Source: MFD01275-c22 sp963705885 (GTDB lineage Bacteria > Actinomycetota > Actinomycetes > JACCUZ01). Taken from it: DNA of 64,000 nucleotides. The notes beneath the pieces are model-generated. The model worked only from the letters and a program-made list of their open reading frames with translations, did no database searches and was not told the DNA's origin. The stretch is taken from contig OY970120.1 of NCBI GenBank assembly GCA_963705885.1, forward strand, positions 2,790,001-2,854,000, written 5' to 3'. Both the position numbers and the translations under genes were made by a program. Positions 35,936-44,145 of this stretch are shown here, piece after piece (the first letter of the stretch is position 1; each line of letters opens with the position of its first letter).

Positions 35936-36838
35936 TCAGCCGGTCGCCGCCCACTCGGCGATCCGGCCCGACACCCGCTGCTGGTCCTCCCGGTACTTCA
36001 GGAACGCGCCGAGGCTGACGCACGCGCGGTCCAGGCCGTCGCCGGCCAGGTCCGTGACGCCGAGGGCGATCAGCGCCTCGGTCCAGTCCAGCGACTCCGC
36101 GACGCCGGGCGGCTTGAGCAGGTCGCCGTCCGCCCTCGCGGCCCGGGCCACGCGGGCGACCGCCTCCGCCAGCTCGGCGGCGGCCTGCGGCAGACGGCGC
36201 CGGATGATCGCCACCTCGCGCTCGAGGTCGGGGTGCTCGAGCCAGTGGTAGAGGCAGCGCCGCTTCAGCGCGTCGTGGACCTCACGGGTGCGGTTGGACG
36301 TCACGACGACGACAGGCGGCGTCTCGGCGCGGATCGTGCCGAGCTCCGGCACCGAGATCGTGAAGTCGCTGAGCACCTCGAGCAGGAAGGCCTCGAACTC
36401 GTCGTCGGCCCGGTCGACCTCGTCGACGAGAAGCACCGCCGGCCGGCCCGCCGTGCTGCCCTCCAGCGCCTGCAGCAGCGGCCGGGCGACGAGGAAGCGC
36501 CGGTCGTACAGCTCGGCTTCGAGCCGGTCGGCGTCGTGCACCCCGGCCGCCTCTGCGGCGCGCAGGTGCAGCAGCTGGCGGGGGAAGTCCCAGTCGTAGA
36601 GCGCCTGCGCGGCGTCGAGGCCCTCGTAGCACTGCAGCCGGATCAGGGGGGCGTCGAGAGCCCCGGCGAGCGCGGCCGCGAGCGCCGTCTTGCCGACTCC
36701 GGCGTCGCCCTCGCAGAACAGCGGCCGCCCCATCACCAGCGCGAGGTAGGCGGCCGTCGACACGCCCTCGTCGGCCAGATAGCCCTGCTCGTCGAGCATC
36801 GCGGCGAGGCGGCTCGGTGAGCTCACGTCCGGCGTCAC
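35936..36838 (-). CDS. MoxR-family AAA ATPase (CoxD-like)
   Basis: The 300-residue AAA+ ATPase has Walker A GDAGVGKT at 44-51, Walker B VLLVDEVDR at 135-143, and sensor VVVTSNRTREVHDALKRRCLYHW. The family variant GEVE-like CYEGLDAAQALYDWDFPRQLL identifies the CoxD group. In CO dehydrogenase maturation CoxD partners with CoxE as a chaperone for the metal site. The GTG at 36838 gives the family start; a longer open frame beyond it overlaps the next gene's promoter. Confidence 0.9.
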   Translation of the reverse strand: MTPDVSSPSRLAAMLDEQGYLADEGVSTAAYLALVMGRPLFCEGDAGVGKTALAAALAGALDAPLIRLQCYEGLDAAQALYDWDFPRQLLHLRAAEAAGVHDADRLEAELYDRRFLVARPLLQALEGSTAGRPAVLLVDEVDRADDEFEAFLLEVLSDFTISVPELGTIRAETPPVVVVTSNRTREVHDALKRRCLYHWLEHPDLEREVAIIRRRLPQAAAELAEAVARVARAARADGDLLKPPGVAESLDWTEALIALGVTDLAGDGLDRACVSLGAFLKYREDQQRVSGRIAEWAATG

Positions 36839-36883
36839 CCCGACACCGTACGGCGGCGGCCCGGCTGCGGCACCCTGTGGTGC

Positions 36884-37360
36884 ATGACGGACGCAACCAG
36901 GGACCTCACCCCCGATGCGACGCGCGCGCTGGCGACGCGCCTGTTCAACCGCACGTGGGAGCTGCTCGAGTCCGGTGAACCGGCCGCGGAACGGCAGGCC
37001 CTGGCCACGGCGATCGCTTCCCGCCTGCACTGGGACGAGGTCGGCTCGACCGAGAACCTGGCGGCAGGCGACTGGCTCGTGGCGCACGTCGCGAGCCGGA
37101 TCGGGTACGCCGACCTGGCGCTGGACGTCGCCGCGGCAGCCCACGAGCGGGTCGTCTCTGCCGGCGACGACGCCCCGGCATGGCTGCTGGCGTCGACGCA
37201 GGAGGGCCTGTCCCGGGCCCACGCAGCCGCCGGGCAGGACGAGGAGCGCGACCGCTGGGCCGAGGAGGCGCGCAGGACCCTCGCGTCGGTCGACGACGAC
37301 GAGGACCGCGCGGTGGTCGAGGGCCAGCTGGCGACCGTGCCCGGCCTGGGCGACCGGTAG
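36884..37360 (+). CDS. conserved hypothetical protein, all-helical
   Basis: A 158-residue, acidic protein predicted to be entirely helical, with tetratricopeptide-like helix pairs: TRALATRLFNRTWELLESG, then YADLALDVAAAAHERVVSA and WLLASTQEGLSRAHAAAGQDEE. Proteins with this pattern are frequent in actinobacteria as hypotheticals. I do not recognise a specific function. It starts 46 bp from the divergent CoxD gene. Confidence 0.75.
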   Translation: MTDATRDLTPDATRALATRLFNRTWELLESGEPAAERQALATAIASRLHWDEVGSTENLAAGDWLVAHVASRIGYADLALDVAAAAHERVVSAGDDAPAWLLASTQEGLSRAHAAAGQDEERDRWAEEARRTLASVDDDEDRAVVEGQLATVPGLGDR

Positions 37361-37439
37361 GGGTCGGCACGGCGTGTGGACAATGGCCTCCAGGGGCAGA
37401 CACGCCTGACCGCTCACGACGCGCCGGGAGGTGCACCGC

Positions 37440-38048
37440 ATGACCGAGCCGGGGCACGACGACGAGCCGGGTCCCATCGCGGCCGTCGCCCGGCTCTTCG
37501 GGCTGCAGCTGGCGGCCGTGGTCGGCATCGCCGCGGCCATCACCCTCGTCGTCGTGGCGTTCGGGCTGGGTGACGACGACGTGCGGACCGGCCTGCCGTC
37601 GGCGACGTCCAGCAGCGACCCGGCCGGCGAGGCGTCCACCACGGCCAGCACGCCGGCCCCGAGCAAGACCAAGCCGGGAAGGGCCACGCCGGGCACGACC
37701 ACGCCCGGCAAGACCGGCGCGCCGTCCGCGAGCAGCGCCGAGTCGTCACCGGAGGCCACGGAGACGGCGTCGGGCCGCGACGAGCGCCCGAAGGTCGACA
37801 TCCTGAACCAGTCGGCCGGCCAGGGAGCGGCCGAGCAGACCGCAGACCTGCTCCGGGAGGCGGGGTGGCGGGTCGGGCGCGTCGACGACTTCCGCGGCAC
37901 GGTCCGGGCGACGACGGTCTACTACCTGGACGACGACCTCAGACGCGACGCGAAGGCACTCGCGCGCGACCTCCCGGGACCGGTCCGGGTCCTGGAGGGG
38001 TTCAGCACGCTCTCCGACAAGCGCCTCTCGGTCGTGCTGGTCGACTGA
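37440..38048 (+). CDS. membrane-anchored LytR C-terminal domain protein
   Basis: The 202-residue protein has one transmembrane helix at about 17-43, a Ser/Thr/Pro-rich linker (about 50-110), and a C-terminal LytR_C domain: VDILNQSAGQGAAEQTADLLREAGWRVG, ending RLSVVLVD. LytR_C domains accompany cell-envelope proteins, often near LytR-CpsA-Psr ligases, though none is nearby. The ATG at 37440 has a GGGAGG site 8-9 bases upstream; a GTG at 37431 is in frame but overlaps that site. Confidence 0.85.
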   Translation: MTEPGHDDEPGPIAAVARLFGLQLAAVVGIAAAITLVVVAFGLGDDDVRTGLPSATSSSDPAGEASTTASTPAPSKTKPGRATPGTTTPGKTGAPSASSAESSPEATETASGRDERPKVDILNQSAGQGAAEQTADLLREAGWRVGRVDDFRGTVRATTVYYLDDDLRRDAKALARDLPGPVRVLEGFSTLSDKRLSVVLVD

Positions 38049-38118
38049 GGCGTCGCGTGGCAAAGGGGCGCGGACGTCGGCCGACGGGGCGCTGCGGCGC
38101 TCGCGACGGCGAGGGCAG

Positions 38119-39471
38119 TCAGCGGCGGCGCTTCTCGCGCATCTTGACGCTGACCTCGATGGGGGTGCCGACGAACCCGAACTCCTCGCGCAGCCGACGT
38201 TCGACGAAGCGGCGGTATCCCGCCTCGAGGAAGCCGGTCGCGAACAGCACGAACCGGGGCGGGCGGGTGTCGGCCTGGGTGGCGAACAGGATCCGCGGCT
38301 GCTTGCCGCCGCGGATCGGGTGCGGGTGGGCCGCGACGAGCTCGCCGAGGAACCCGTTGAGCCGGCCGGTCGGGACGCGGGAGTCCCACGACGCGAGAGC
38401 GGCGTCCAGGGCGGGCACGAGCTTGTCGGTGTGCCGGCCGGTCGTGGCCGAGATGTTCACGCGCGGGGCCCAGGGCACCTGGACGAGGTCGCGCTCGATC
38501 TCGCGTTCGAGGTAGAACCGGCGCTCCTCGTCGAGCAGGTCCCACTTGTTGTAGGCGATCACCAACGCGCGACCGGACTCGACGACCATCGAGATGATGC
38601 GGGTGTCCTGCTCGGAGAGCATCTCGCTGGCGTCGACGAGGACGACGGCGACCTCCGCCCGGTCCAGCGCCGACTGGGTGCGCAGCGTCGCGTAGTAGTC
38701 GGTGCCGCTGGACTGGCGGGCCCGCCGGCGGATCCCGGCGGTGTCGACGAAGCGCCACTCGCGGCCGCCGAGCTCGACCATCTCGTCGACAGGGTCGCGC
38801 GTGGTGCCGGCGACCGCGTCGACGACGACGCGCTCGGAGCCCGCCAGCTTGTTCAGCAGCGAGGACTTGCCGACGTTGGGCCGGCCGAGGAGGGCGACCC
38901 GGCGCGGTCCGTCCTCGTCGTCGTCGCGCTCGGCGGGCATCTCGGGCAGGGCGGCGAGCACCGCGTCGAGCAGGTCCCCGCTCCCCCGGCCGTGCAGCGC
39001 CGACACGGTGTAGGGCTCGCCGAGGCCGAGCGACCACAGCATCGCCGCGTCCGCCTCGGTCCGGGCGTTGTCCACCTTGTTGGCGACCAGGACCACCGGC
39101 TTGCCGGCCCGCCGCAGGACGCGCACGACCGCCTCGTCGGTGTCGGTGGGCCCCACCGTCGCGTCGACGACGAACAGCACGGCGTCGGCAGCGGCGATCG
39201 CGAGCTCGGCCTGCGCGGCGACCTGCGCCTGCAGGCCCTTCGCGTCCTGCTCCCAGCCGCCGGTGTCGACGACGGTGAAGCGCCGACCGTTCCACGAGGC
39301 GTCATAGGGGACCCGGTCGCGGGTCACGCCGGGAACGTCCTCGACGACCGCCTCGCGCCGGCCGAGGATGCGGTTGACCAGGGTCGACTTCCCGACGTTG
39401 GGCCGGCCCACGACGGCGAGCACAGGGACCGGTCCCGACTCGCCCGCCTCCAGCTGCAGGTCCTCGGTCAT
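38119..39471 (-). CDS. der: GTPase Der (EngA), ribosome biogenesis
   Basis: Der has two GTPase domains in tandem and a KH-like C-terminal domain and is essential for 50S assembly. The 450-residue product shows both P-loops (GRPNVGKST at about 22-30, GRPNVGKSS at about 196-204) and DTGGW and DTAGIRRR switch II motifs. Both NK[VW]D specificity motifs (NKVD, NKWD) and the KH-domain end with KMREKRRR are also present. ATG at 39471 overlaps the cmk stop. Same order as cmk-engA (Rv1712-Rv1713) in Mycobacterium. Confidence 0.97.
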   Translation of the reverse strand: MTEDLQLEAGESGPVPVLAVVGRPNVGKSTLVNRILGRREAVVEDVPGVTRDRVPYDASWNGRRFTVVDTGGWEQDAKGLQAQVAAQAELAIAAADAVLFVVDATVGPTDTDEAVVRVLRRAGKPVVLVANKVDNARTEADAAMLWSLGLGEPYTVSALHGRGSGDLLDAVLAALPEMPAERDDDEDGPRRVALLGRPNVGKSSLLNKLAGSERVVVDAVAGTTRDPVDEMVELGGREWRFVDTAGIRRRARQSSGTDYYATLRTQSALDRAEVAVVLVDASEMLSEQDTRIISMVVESGRALVIAYNKWDLLDEERRFYLEREIERDLVQVPWAPRVNISATTGRHTDKLVPALDAALASWDSRVPTGRLNGFLGELVAAHPHPIRGGKQPRILFATQADTRPPRFVLFATGFLEAGYRRFVERRLREEFGFVGTPIEVSVKMREKRRR

Positions 39472-40190
39472 CGTCGGCCCGCGTCGGCGCGCACGAGCGC
39501 GAGGACCGCCTCGACGGTCTCCTCGAAGCTCAGCGCGGACGAGTCGACGACCGTCACCCCGTCGGCGGCCTCGGTGAACGTGACGACCGTCGAGTCCTGG
39601 GCGTCCCGGCGTACGACGTGGTCGCGCGTCCGGTCCCTCGCCACCGCGTCGTCGGTGCCGTGCACCTCGAGCGCCCGCCGGGCCAGGCGCGCCTCCTCGC
39701 TGGCGGTGAGCAGGACCCGCACTTCGGCGTCGGGCGCCACGACGGTCGTGATGTCGCGGCCCTCGACGACGATGCCTCCGTCGCTGTCGTCGCGCACGAT
39801 CGCGCGCTGTCGGCGGACGAGCTCCTCGCGGACCTCGAGGTTGGTCGCCACAGCGCTGACCAGCCCGGAGATGCGGGGGTCGCGGATCGCGGCCGAGACG
39901 TCCTGCCCGTCGACGGTCACGGTCGTGGAGGCCGGCGACCGGCCCATGCCCAGCGGCAGCCGGCGGGCGAGCTCGGCGACCTGCGGCCGGGTCGCGGGGT
40001 CGGCCAGGTCGACTCCCTGCTCGAGCGCCCACCAGGTCAGGGCGCGGTACATCGCGCCGGTGTCCAGGTAGCGCAGGCCGAGACGGGTGGCCACGGCACG
40101 GCAGACGCTGGACTTGCCGGAGCCGGAGGGGCCGTCCACGGCGACGACGAGCCGGCTCCCCGAGGGCGCGTCGGGGCGGGGCGTGGACAT
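39468..40190 (-). CDS. cmk: (d)CMP kinase
   Basis: Cytidylate kinase phosphorylates CMP and dCMP with ATP. The 240-residue protein has the P-loop DGPSGSGKSS at 19-28, LRYLDTGAMYRALTW, RDIT, and the NMP-binding insert with DVSAAIRDPRISGLVSAVA. Length is normal. The ATG at 40190 lies 40 bp after the tyrA stop; the TGA overlaps der. This places it in the aroH-tyrA-cmk-der run. Confidence 0.96.
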   Translation of the reverse strand: MSTPRPDAPSGSRLVVAVDGPSGSGKSSVCRAVATRLGLRYLDTGAMYRALTWWALEQGVDLADPATRPQVAELARRLPLGMGRSPASTTVTVDGQDVSAAIRDPRISGLVSAVATNLEVREELVRRQRAIVRDDSDGGIVVEGRDITTVVAPDAEVRVLLTASEEARLARRALEVHGTDDAVARDRTRDHVVRRDAQDSTVVTFTEAADGVTVVDSSALSFEETVEAVLALVRADAGRR

Positions 40191-40230
40191 GCGGGAACCT
40201 CGGGACGGTCGGGGAGGGGACCCGAGCAGG

Positions 40231-41334
40231 CTACGCCTCTCCCGCGTGAACCACCCAGCCGAGACCGGTCAGGGCCCGCGTGACCTCCGTCTCGGCGCTG
40301 GGGGTGACGGCGAGCTCGACGAGGCCGAACGGCTGCCCGGGCGAGTGCTCGATGCGCAGGTCCTCGATGTTGACACCGGCCGCCCCGACGTCGTTGACCA
40401 GCCGGGCCAGCTCACCCGGACGGTCGGACACGACGACCGGGACGACCGCGTAGGCCGTGGAGCGGCCGCCGTGCTTGCCCGGCAGGCGCGCCCGGCCGAC
40501 GTTGCCCCGCAGCAGCACCTCGCGCAACGCCGTGCGTGCCCACTCGGCGTCGTCGGCCACCTCCTGCAGCGCGTGCACCACGGCGTCGACGTCCTGCCGG
40601 AGCTCGGCCAGGAGGCGGGCGACCGGCTCGGCGTTGGCCGACAGCACGTCGACCCAGAGGTCCGGGTCGGACGCGGCGACCCGGGTCACGTCGCGCAGCC
40701 CCTGGCCGGTGAGGGCGAGGGCCGGGTCGGCGCTCTCGACGAGCCGGGCGGCCACGAGGGACGCGGCGACGTGCGGGACGTGGGAGACGAGGGCCACCGC
40801 GACGTCGTGGGCCTGGGCGTCCATCTCGACCGCGACCCCGCCGCAGAGCTCGACCAGCCGGTGTGCCCGTGCCAGCGACACCGCGTCGGCCTCACCGGGC
40901 GTGAGCACCCAGGGCCGGCCCTCGAACAGGTCGGCGCGCGCGGCGCCGGGGCCCGAGCGCTCCCGACCGGCCATCGGGTGGGTGCCGACGAAGTGCGGCG
41001 CCGGGCCGATCGTCGCGGCGACCTGGCGTACGACACCGGCCTTGACCCCCGCCGTGTCGACGACCGTGGCAGCGCTGTTCCCGGCGACGAGGCCGGCGAC
41101 CACCTCGGCCGTCGTCGAGGGCGAGACCGCCACGACGGCGAGGTCCACCTGGACGGCCGCGGGCTCCGGCGTGCCGGCCCCGAGGTCCGCCGCTCGTCGT
41201 ACGGCCACGGGGTCGCGGTCGGTGAGGTGCACCTCGACACCGTGGCGGCGCAGCGCGAGCGCCACCGAGGTGCCGATGAGCCCGGTCCCCACCACGAGGG
41301 CGGAGCGGACGTCACCGCGGGGGTCGCTGCTCAC
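40231..41334 (-). CDS. tyrA: prephenate dehydrogenase with ACT domain
   Basis: The 367-residue enzyme oxidatively decarboxylates prephenate to 4-hydroxyphenylpyruvate in tyrosine synthesis. It has the NAD-binding GTGLIGTSVA near residue 17, the substrate motif HPMAGRERSGP, and SHVPHVAASLVAARL. A C-terminal ACT domain (VVPVVVSDRPGELARLVNDVGAAGVNIEDL) is present, suggesting feedback by tyrosine. GTG at 41334 overlaps the stop of the chorismate mutase gene, so the two consecutive pathway steps are co-translated. Confidence 0.94.
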   Translation of the reverse strand: MSSDPRGDVRSALVVGTGLIGTSVALALRRHGVEVHLTDRDPVAVRRAADLGAGTPEPAAVQVDLAVVAVSPSTTAEVVAGLVAGNSAATVVDTAGVKAGVVRQVAATIGPAPHFVGTHPMAGRERSGPGAARADLFEGRPWVLTPGEADAVSLARAHRLVELCGGVAVEMDAQAHDVAVALVSHVPHVAASLVAARLVESADPALALTGQGLRDVTRVAASDPDLWVDVLSANAEPVARLLAELRQDVDAVVHALQEVADDAEWARTALREVLLRGNVGRARLPGKHGGRSTAYAVVPVVVSDRPGELARLVNDVGAAGVNIEDLRIEHSPGQPFGLVELAVTPSAETEVTRALTGLGWVVHAGEA

Positions 41335-41693
41335 TGGGCGAGGTCCCGGCGCAGCGCCACCGCACCGCGCAGGTAGACGTGCCTGACGTCGCTCTTGGCG
41401 AGGTCGGTCTCGGCGTGCACCATCACCCGGATCACGCGGGGCATGGCGCCCTCGACGTCGAGCTCCTGGGTGCACAGCAGGGGGACGTCGCCGATGCCGA
41501 GATGTCGCGCGGCCAGTGCCGGGAACTCGCTGTGCAGGTCCGGCGTGGCGGTGAACAGCATCGAGATCAGGTCGTCGGTCGAGAGCTCGTTCTGCTCGAG
41601 GATCGCGCGGATCAGCTCGTCGACCGAGGCGAGGAGGTGGTCGCGGTCGTCCTCGTCGAGCTGCACGGCCCCGCGGATCGCACGTACCGACAC
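41331..41693 (-). CDS. aroH: AroH-type chorismate mutase
   Basis: The 120-residue protein is the small monofunctional (Bacillus AroH) class of chorismate mutase, converting chorismate to prephenate. Seen: VRAIRGAVQLDEDDRDHL, LISMLFTATPDLHSEFPA, VPLLCTQELDVEGAMPRVIRVMVH and HVYLRGAVALR, which hold the active-site Arg, Glu and Tyr-region residues. The GTG at 41693 follows GAGGAGGT by about 8 bases; a GTG at 41702 overlaps that site. It feeds prephenate directly to TyrA. Confidence 0.93.
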   Translation of the reverse strand: MSVRAIRGAVQLDEDDRDHLLASVDELIRAILEQNELSTDDLISMLFTATPDLHSEFPALAARHLGIGDVPLLCTQELDVEGAMPRVIRVMVHAETDLAKSDVRHVYLRGAVALRRDLAQ

Positions 41694-41801
41694 GCGCCTC
41701 ACCTCCTCGCGCGGCAACCTATCCCGCGACCCGTCGCGGCCGGTCGCTCGCGTCCGCGAGGCGGGACGCGGGCTGTCAGTGGCCACACCTAGGCTCCACG
41801 G

Positions 41802-42683
41802 GTGACGACGAGACCAGCGCCGACGGAGCGGGTGCCCGCGCCGCTGCTGGTCCTCGTCTCGATCCTGTCCGTCCAGCTCGGCAGCGCCGTCGCCCGGACG
41901 GTGTTCGACGTCACCGGGGCCAACGGCATCACGTTGCTGCGCCTCGGGATCTCCGGCCTGCTGCTCGCCCTGGTCGTCCGGCCCCGCGTGCGGCGCTGGT
42001 CGCGCGAGCAGCTCGGTGCCGCCGCGCTGCTCGGCCTGACGATGGGCGCGATGAACATCACGTTCTACCTGTCCATCCGCACCGTGCCGCTGGGCGTGGC
42101 GGTCACGGTGGAGTTCATCGGGCCGCTGCTGGTGGCGCTCGTGCAGACCCGTCGTTGGCGGGACGTCCTCTGGGTCGGGCTCGCCGGCGGCGGCGTGGCG
42201 CTGCTCGGTCTCGAGGGCGGCGACGACGTCCCGCTCGGCGGGCTGGCGCTCGCGCTGCTCGCGGGCCTGTTCTGGGGCGGCTACATCCTGGCGAGCGCGC
42301 GGGTCGGGCGACTCGTCCCGGGGGTCTCCGGTCTCGCCGTCGCCCTGCTGGTCGCGGCGACGCTCGCGCTCCCCCTGGGAGCGACGGGGGCGGCGGAGGC
42401 GTTCACCGACCCCGTCGTCCTCGTGGCCGGCGTCGGCGTCGCGCTGCTGTCGTCGATCATCCCGTACGGCCTCGAGCTGGCCGCGCTGCGCCGCATCCCG
42501 ACGAGGGTGTTCGGCATCCTCATGAGCCTCGAGCCGGCAGCAGCCGCTCTCGCCGGGCTCGTGGTGCTCGGCCAGCGGCTGGGCCCGCGCGAGCTCGTGG
42601 CCCTCGCGTTCGTCAGCCTCGCGAGTCTCGGCGTGACGCTCGGGCAGCGCAACGGGAAGCGTCCGGCCGTGCCGCACGAGTGA
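41802..42683 (+). CDS. EamA/RhtA-type drug/metabolite transporter
   Basis: A 293-residue membrane protein with 10 hydrophobic segments forming two EamA repeats. AMNITFYLSIRTVPLGVAVTVEFIGPL and LELAALRRIPTRVFGILMSLEPAAAALAG are the marks of the RhtA (threonine/homoserine exporter) subgroup. Exported substrate not known. The GTG at 41802 is the first start. A 19-bp tandem repeat follows its stop. Confidence 0.88.
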   Translation: MTTRPAPTERVPAPLLVLVSILSVQLGSAVARTVFDVTGANGITLLRLGISGLLLALVVRPRVRRWSREQLGAAALLGLTMGAMNITFYLSIRTVPLGVAVTVEFIGPLLVALVQTRRWRDVLWVGLAGGGVALLGLEGGDDVPLGGLALALLAGLFWGGYILASARVGRLVPGVSGLAVALLVAATLALPLGATGAAEAFTDPVVLVAGVGVALLSSIIPYGLELAALRRIPTRVFGILMSLEPAAAALAGLVVLGQRLGPRELVALAFVSLASLGVTLGQRNGKRPAVPHE

Positions 42684-42691
42684 CGACCGGC

Positions 42692-42757
42692 GACGCGGCC
42701 GACGGCGTGCGACGCGGCCGACGGCGTGCGACGCGGCCGACGGCGTGCGACGCGGCG
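42692..42757. repeat. 19-bp tandem repeat, about 3.5 units
   Basis: Units of GACGCGGCCGACGGCGTGC run head-to-tail at 42692-42710, 42711-42729 and 42730-42748, with a partial fourth to 42757. It fills the 98-bp gap between the EamA gene and the peptidase E gene and so lies in the promoter region of the latter. Copy number is likely to vary between strains. Confidence 0.85.
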
Positions 42758-42781
42758 CCGCCCCGCTGCCATCATCGACGC

Positions 42782-43423
42782 GTGCGCCTCTACCTCTCGT
42801 CGTTCCGGATGGGCGAGCACCCGGAGGAGCTGGTGCGGCTCGCCGGTCCCGGCGCCCGGGTCGCCGTGGTCGCCAACGCCGTCGACGGCGCCCCGGCCGA
42901 AGTACGCCGCGAGGCCGTCGAGCGAGAGACCGGGGCGCTCGCGGCGCTCGGCCTGCTCCCGGAGGAGGTCGACCTGCGCGACCACACAGGCGACCGCGAG
43001 CTGCTCGGTCGCACCCTCGACGGCTACGACGTGCTGTGGCTGCGCGGCGGCAACGTGTTCGTGCTGCGGCATGCCCTGCGGGTCACGGGGGCCGACGACC
43101 TCATCGTCGAGGCGCTCGGCCACGACGCGGTCGTCTACGCCGGGTACAGCGCCGGCCCCTGCGTCCTGGCGCCGAGCCTGCGGGGGCTGGAGCTCTGCGA
43201 CGACGCCTCCGAGGTCACCCGCCTGCACGGGGCCGAGCCAGTCTGGGACGGACTGGGTGTCCTCGACCACGCGTTCGTGCCGCACCTGGACTCTCCGGGG
43301 CACCCCGAGACCGAGGCGATGGGTGTGGTCGCCGAGCTCTACCGCACCACCGGCGTGCCGCACGTCGCGCTCCGGGACGGCCAGGCCTTGGTCGTCGACG
43401 GCGAGCGAGTCGGCATCGTCTGA
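42782..43423 (+). CDS. peptidase E-like (class I glutamine amidotransferase fold) protein
   Basis: A 213-residue member of the peptidase S51 family. It has the nucleophile elbow VVYAGYSAGPCVLAPSL with S123, WLRGGNVFVLRHALR upstream, and the histidine-bearing VLDHAFVPHLDSPGHPE. Peptidase E cleaves N-terminal aspartyl dipeptides; relatives include cyanophycinase. The GTG at 42782 lies right after the tandem repeat. No signal peptide, so cytoplasmic. Confidence 0.85.
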   Translation: MRLYLSSFRMGEHPEELVRLAGPGARVAVVANAVDGAPAEVRREAVERETGALAALGLLPEEVDLRDHTGDRELLGRTLDGYDVLWLRGGNVFVLRHALRVTGADDLIVEALGHDAVVYAGYSAGPCVLAPSLRGLELCDDASEVTRLHGAEPVWDGLGVLDHAFVPHLDSPGHPETEAMGVVAELYRTTGVPHVALRDGQALVVDGERVGIV

Positions 43424-43452
43424 CGCCGGCCGCAACCCCACCTCGCGAGTTC

Positions 43453-43486
43453 CCGCGGCGACAACTGGCCCCTGGTCTCGCCGCGG
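43453..43486. terminator. inverted repeat between convergent genes
   Basis: CCGCGGCGA (43453-43461) and TCGCCGCGG (43478-43486) are perfect complements with a 16-base loop. The hairpin is 30 bp after the peptidase E stop and 26 bp before the end of the decayed methyltransferase on the other strand. It could terminate both. Confidence 0.45.
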
Positions 43487-43511
43487 CGGAACCGGACCGT
43501 CCATCTGTCGC

Positions 43512-44015
43512 TCAGCCAACCGTTCGGGCGAAGAAGACCATCTCGCGCCCCGGGCGGTCGGGCGCGTCGCGCACGTCGACGACGACGTAGCCGTTGTCCG
43601 CGAGACTGACTCGATCTCCTCGCGGCCACGGAAGCGCAGAGTGGACTCCGAGGTCAGGGTGGCGCCGTCGGACGCGAAGATCCAAGTCCAGCGGAGGCTC
43701 ACCAGCGGCCACGTGATGTCCGTCAGCTCGACCCAGTTCTCGACGCTGCCGACACCGCGGACCTGCCGGCTGCGGTGGGACGCCGCGCGGTTCCACTCCT
43801 ACCAGGCGCGGTTCGCAGGGTCGCGGGACTCGAGCACCAGGTGGCCACCGGGCCGCAGGGCGCCGCGAGCACCGCGAGCACCGCGAGCACCGCGAGCACC
43901 GCGGAGCGTAGACCACCAGGTCGGACCGATCGGGATCGAGCGCGTCGTAGATGCCCGCGAGCCGGGGATGCTCGAAAATCGCATCGGCAACGGAGCGGAC
44001 CCTAGCGACATGCAC
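43512..44015 (-). pseudogene. decayed class I SAM-dependent methyltransferase
   Basis: Three pieces of one methyltransferase can be read in order on the minus strand. From 44015: VADAIFEHPRLAGIYDALDP. Then ALRPGGHLVLESRDPANRAW, an in-frame TAG at 43799-43801, and onward through NWVELTDITWPLVSLRWTW to GREEIES. Finally, after a frame change at about 43609-43612, SLADNGYVVVDVRDAPDRPG to the stop at 43512. The central part with the SAM-binding loop, about 95 residues in relatives, is missing. Its place is taken by a 9-bp tandem repeat (43865-43909). One large deletion, one nonsense codon and one frameshift make function very unlikely. Codon use near the 5' end is less GC-rich than in neighbours. 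Confidence 0.82.
43865..43909. repeat. 9-bp tandem repeat GCGAGCACC, five units
   Basis: Five exact head-to-tail copies of GCGAGCACC occupy 43865-43909, exactly where the catalytic core of the decayed methyltransferase should be. Confidence 0.9.
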
Positions 44016-44018
44016 CGA

Positions 44019-44097
44019 GCGGACGGTCGGCCTCGCGAGCAGCGAGTGCGCGGACGGTCGGGCTCGCGAGCAGCGAGTGCGCGGACGGTCGAGCTCG
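44019..44097. repeat. 31-bp tandem repeat, about 2.5 units
   Basis: A 31-bp unit starting GCGGACGGTCGG and ending CAGCGAGTGC occurs at 44019-44049 and 44050-44080 with one mismatch. A degenerate partial copy extends to about 44097. It lies upstream of the decayed methyltransferase and downstream of the HNH endonuclease gene. Confidence 0.85.
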
Positions 44098-44145
44098 GCC
44101 GGGAGTCGCAGCAGCAGGTGCTCTCGACATCACGGACGGCGTCGC

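Noticed and set aside
43424..44145. An intact small gene or structured RNA in the 720-bp gap
   Set aside because: Only fragments of one methyltransferase in two frames, short repeats and a hairpin are seen; no tRNA-like cloverleaf was found.
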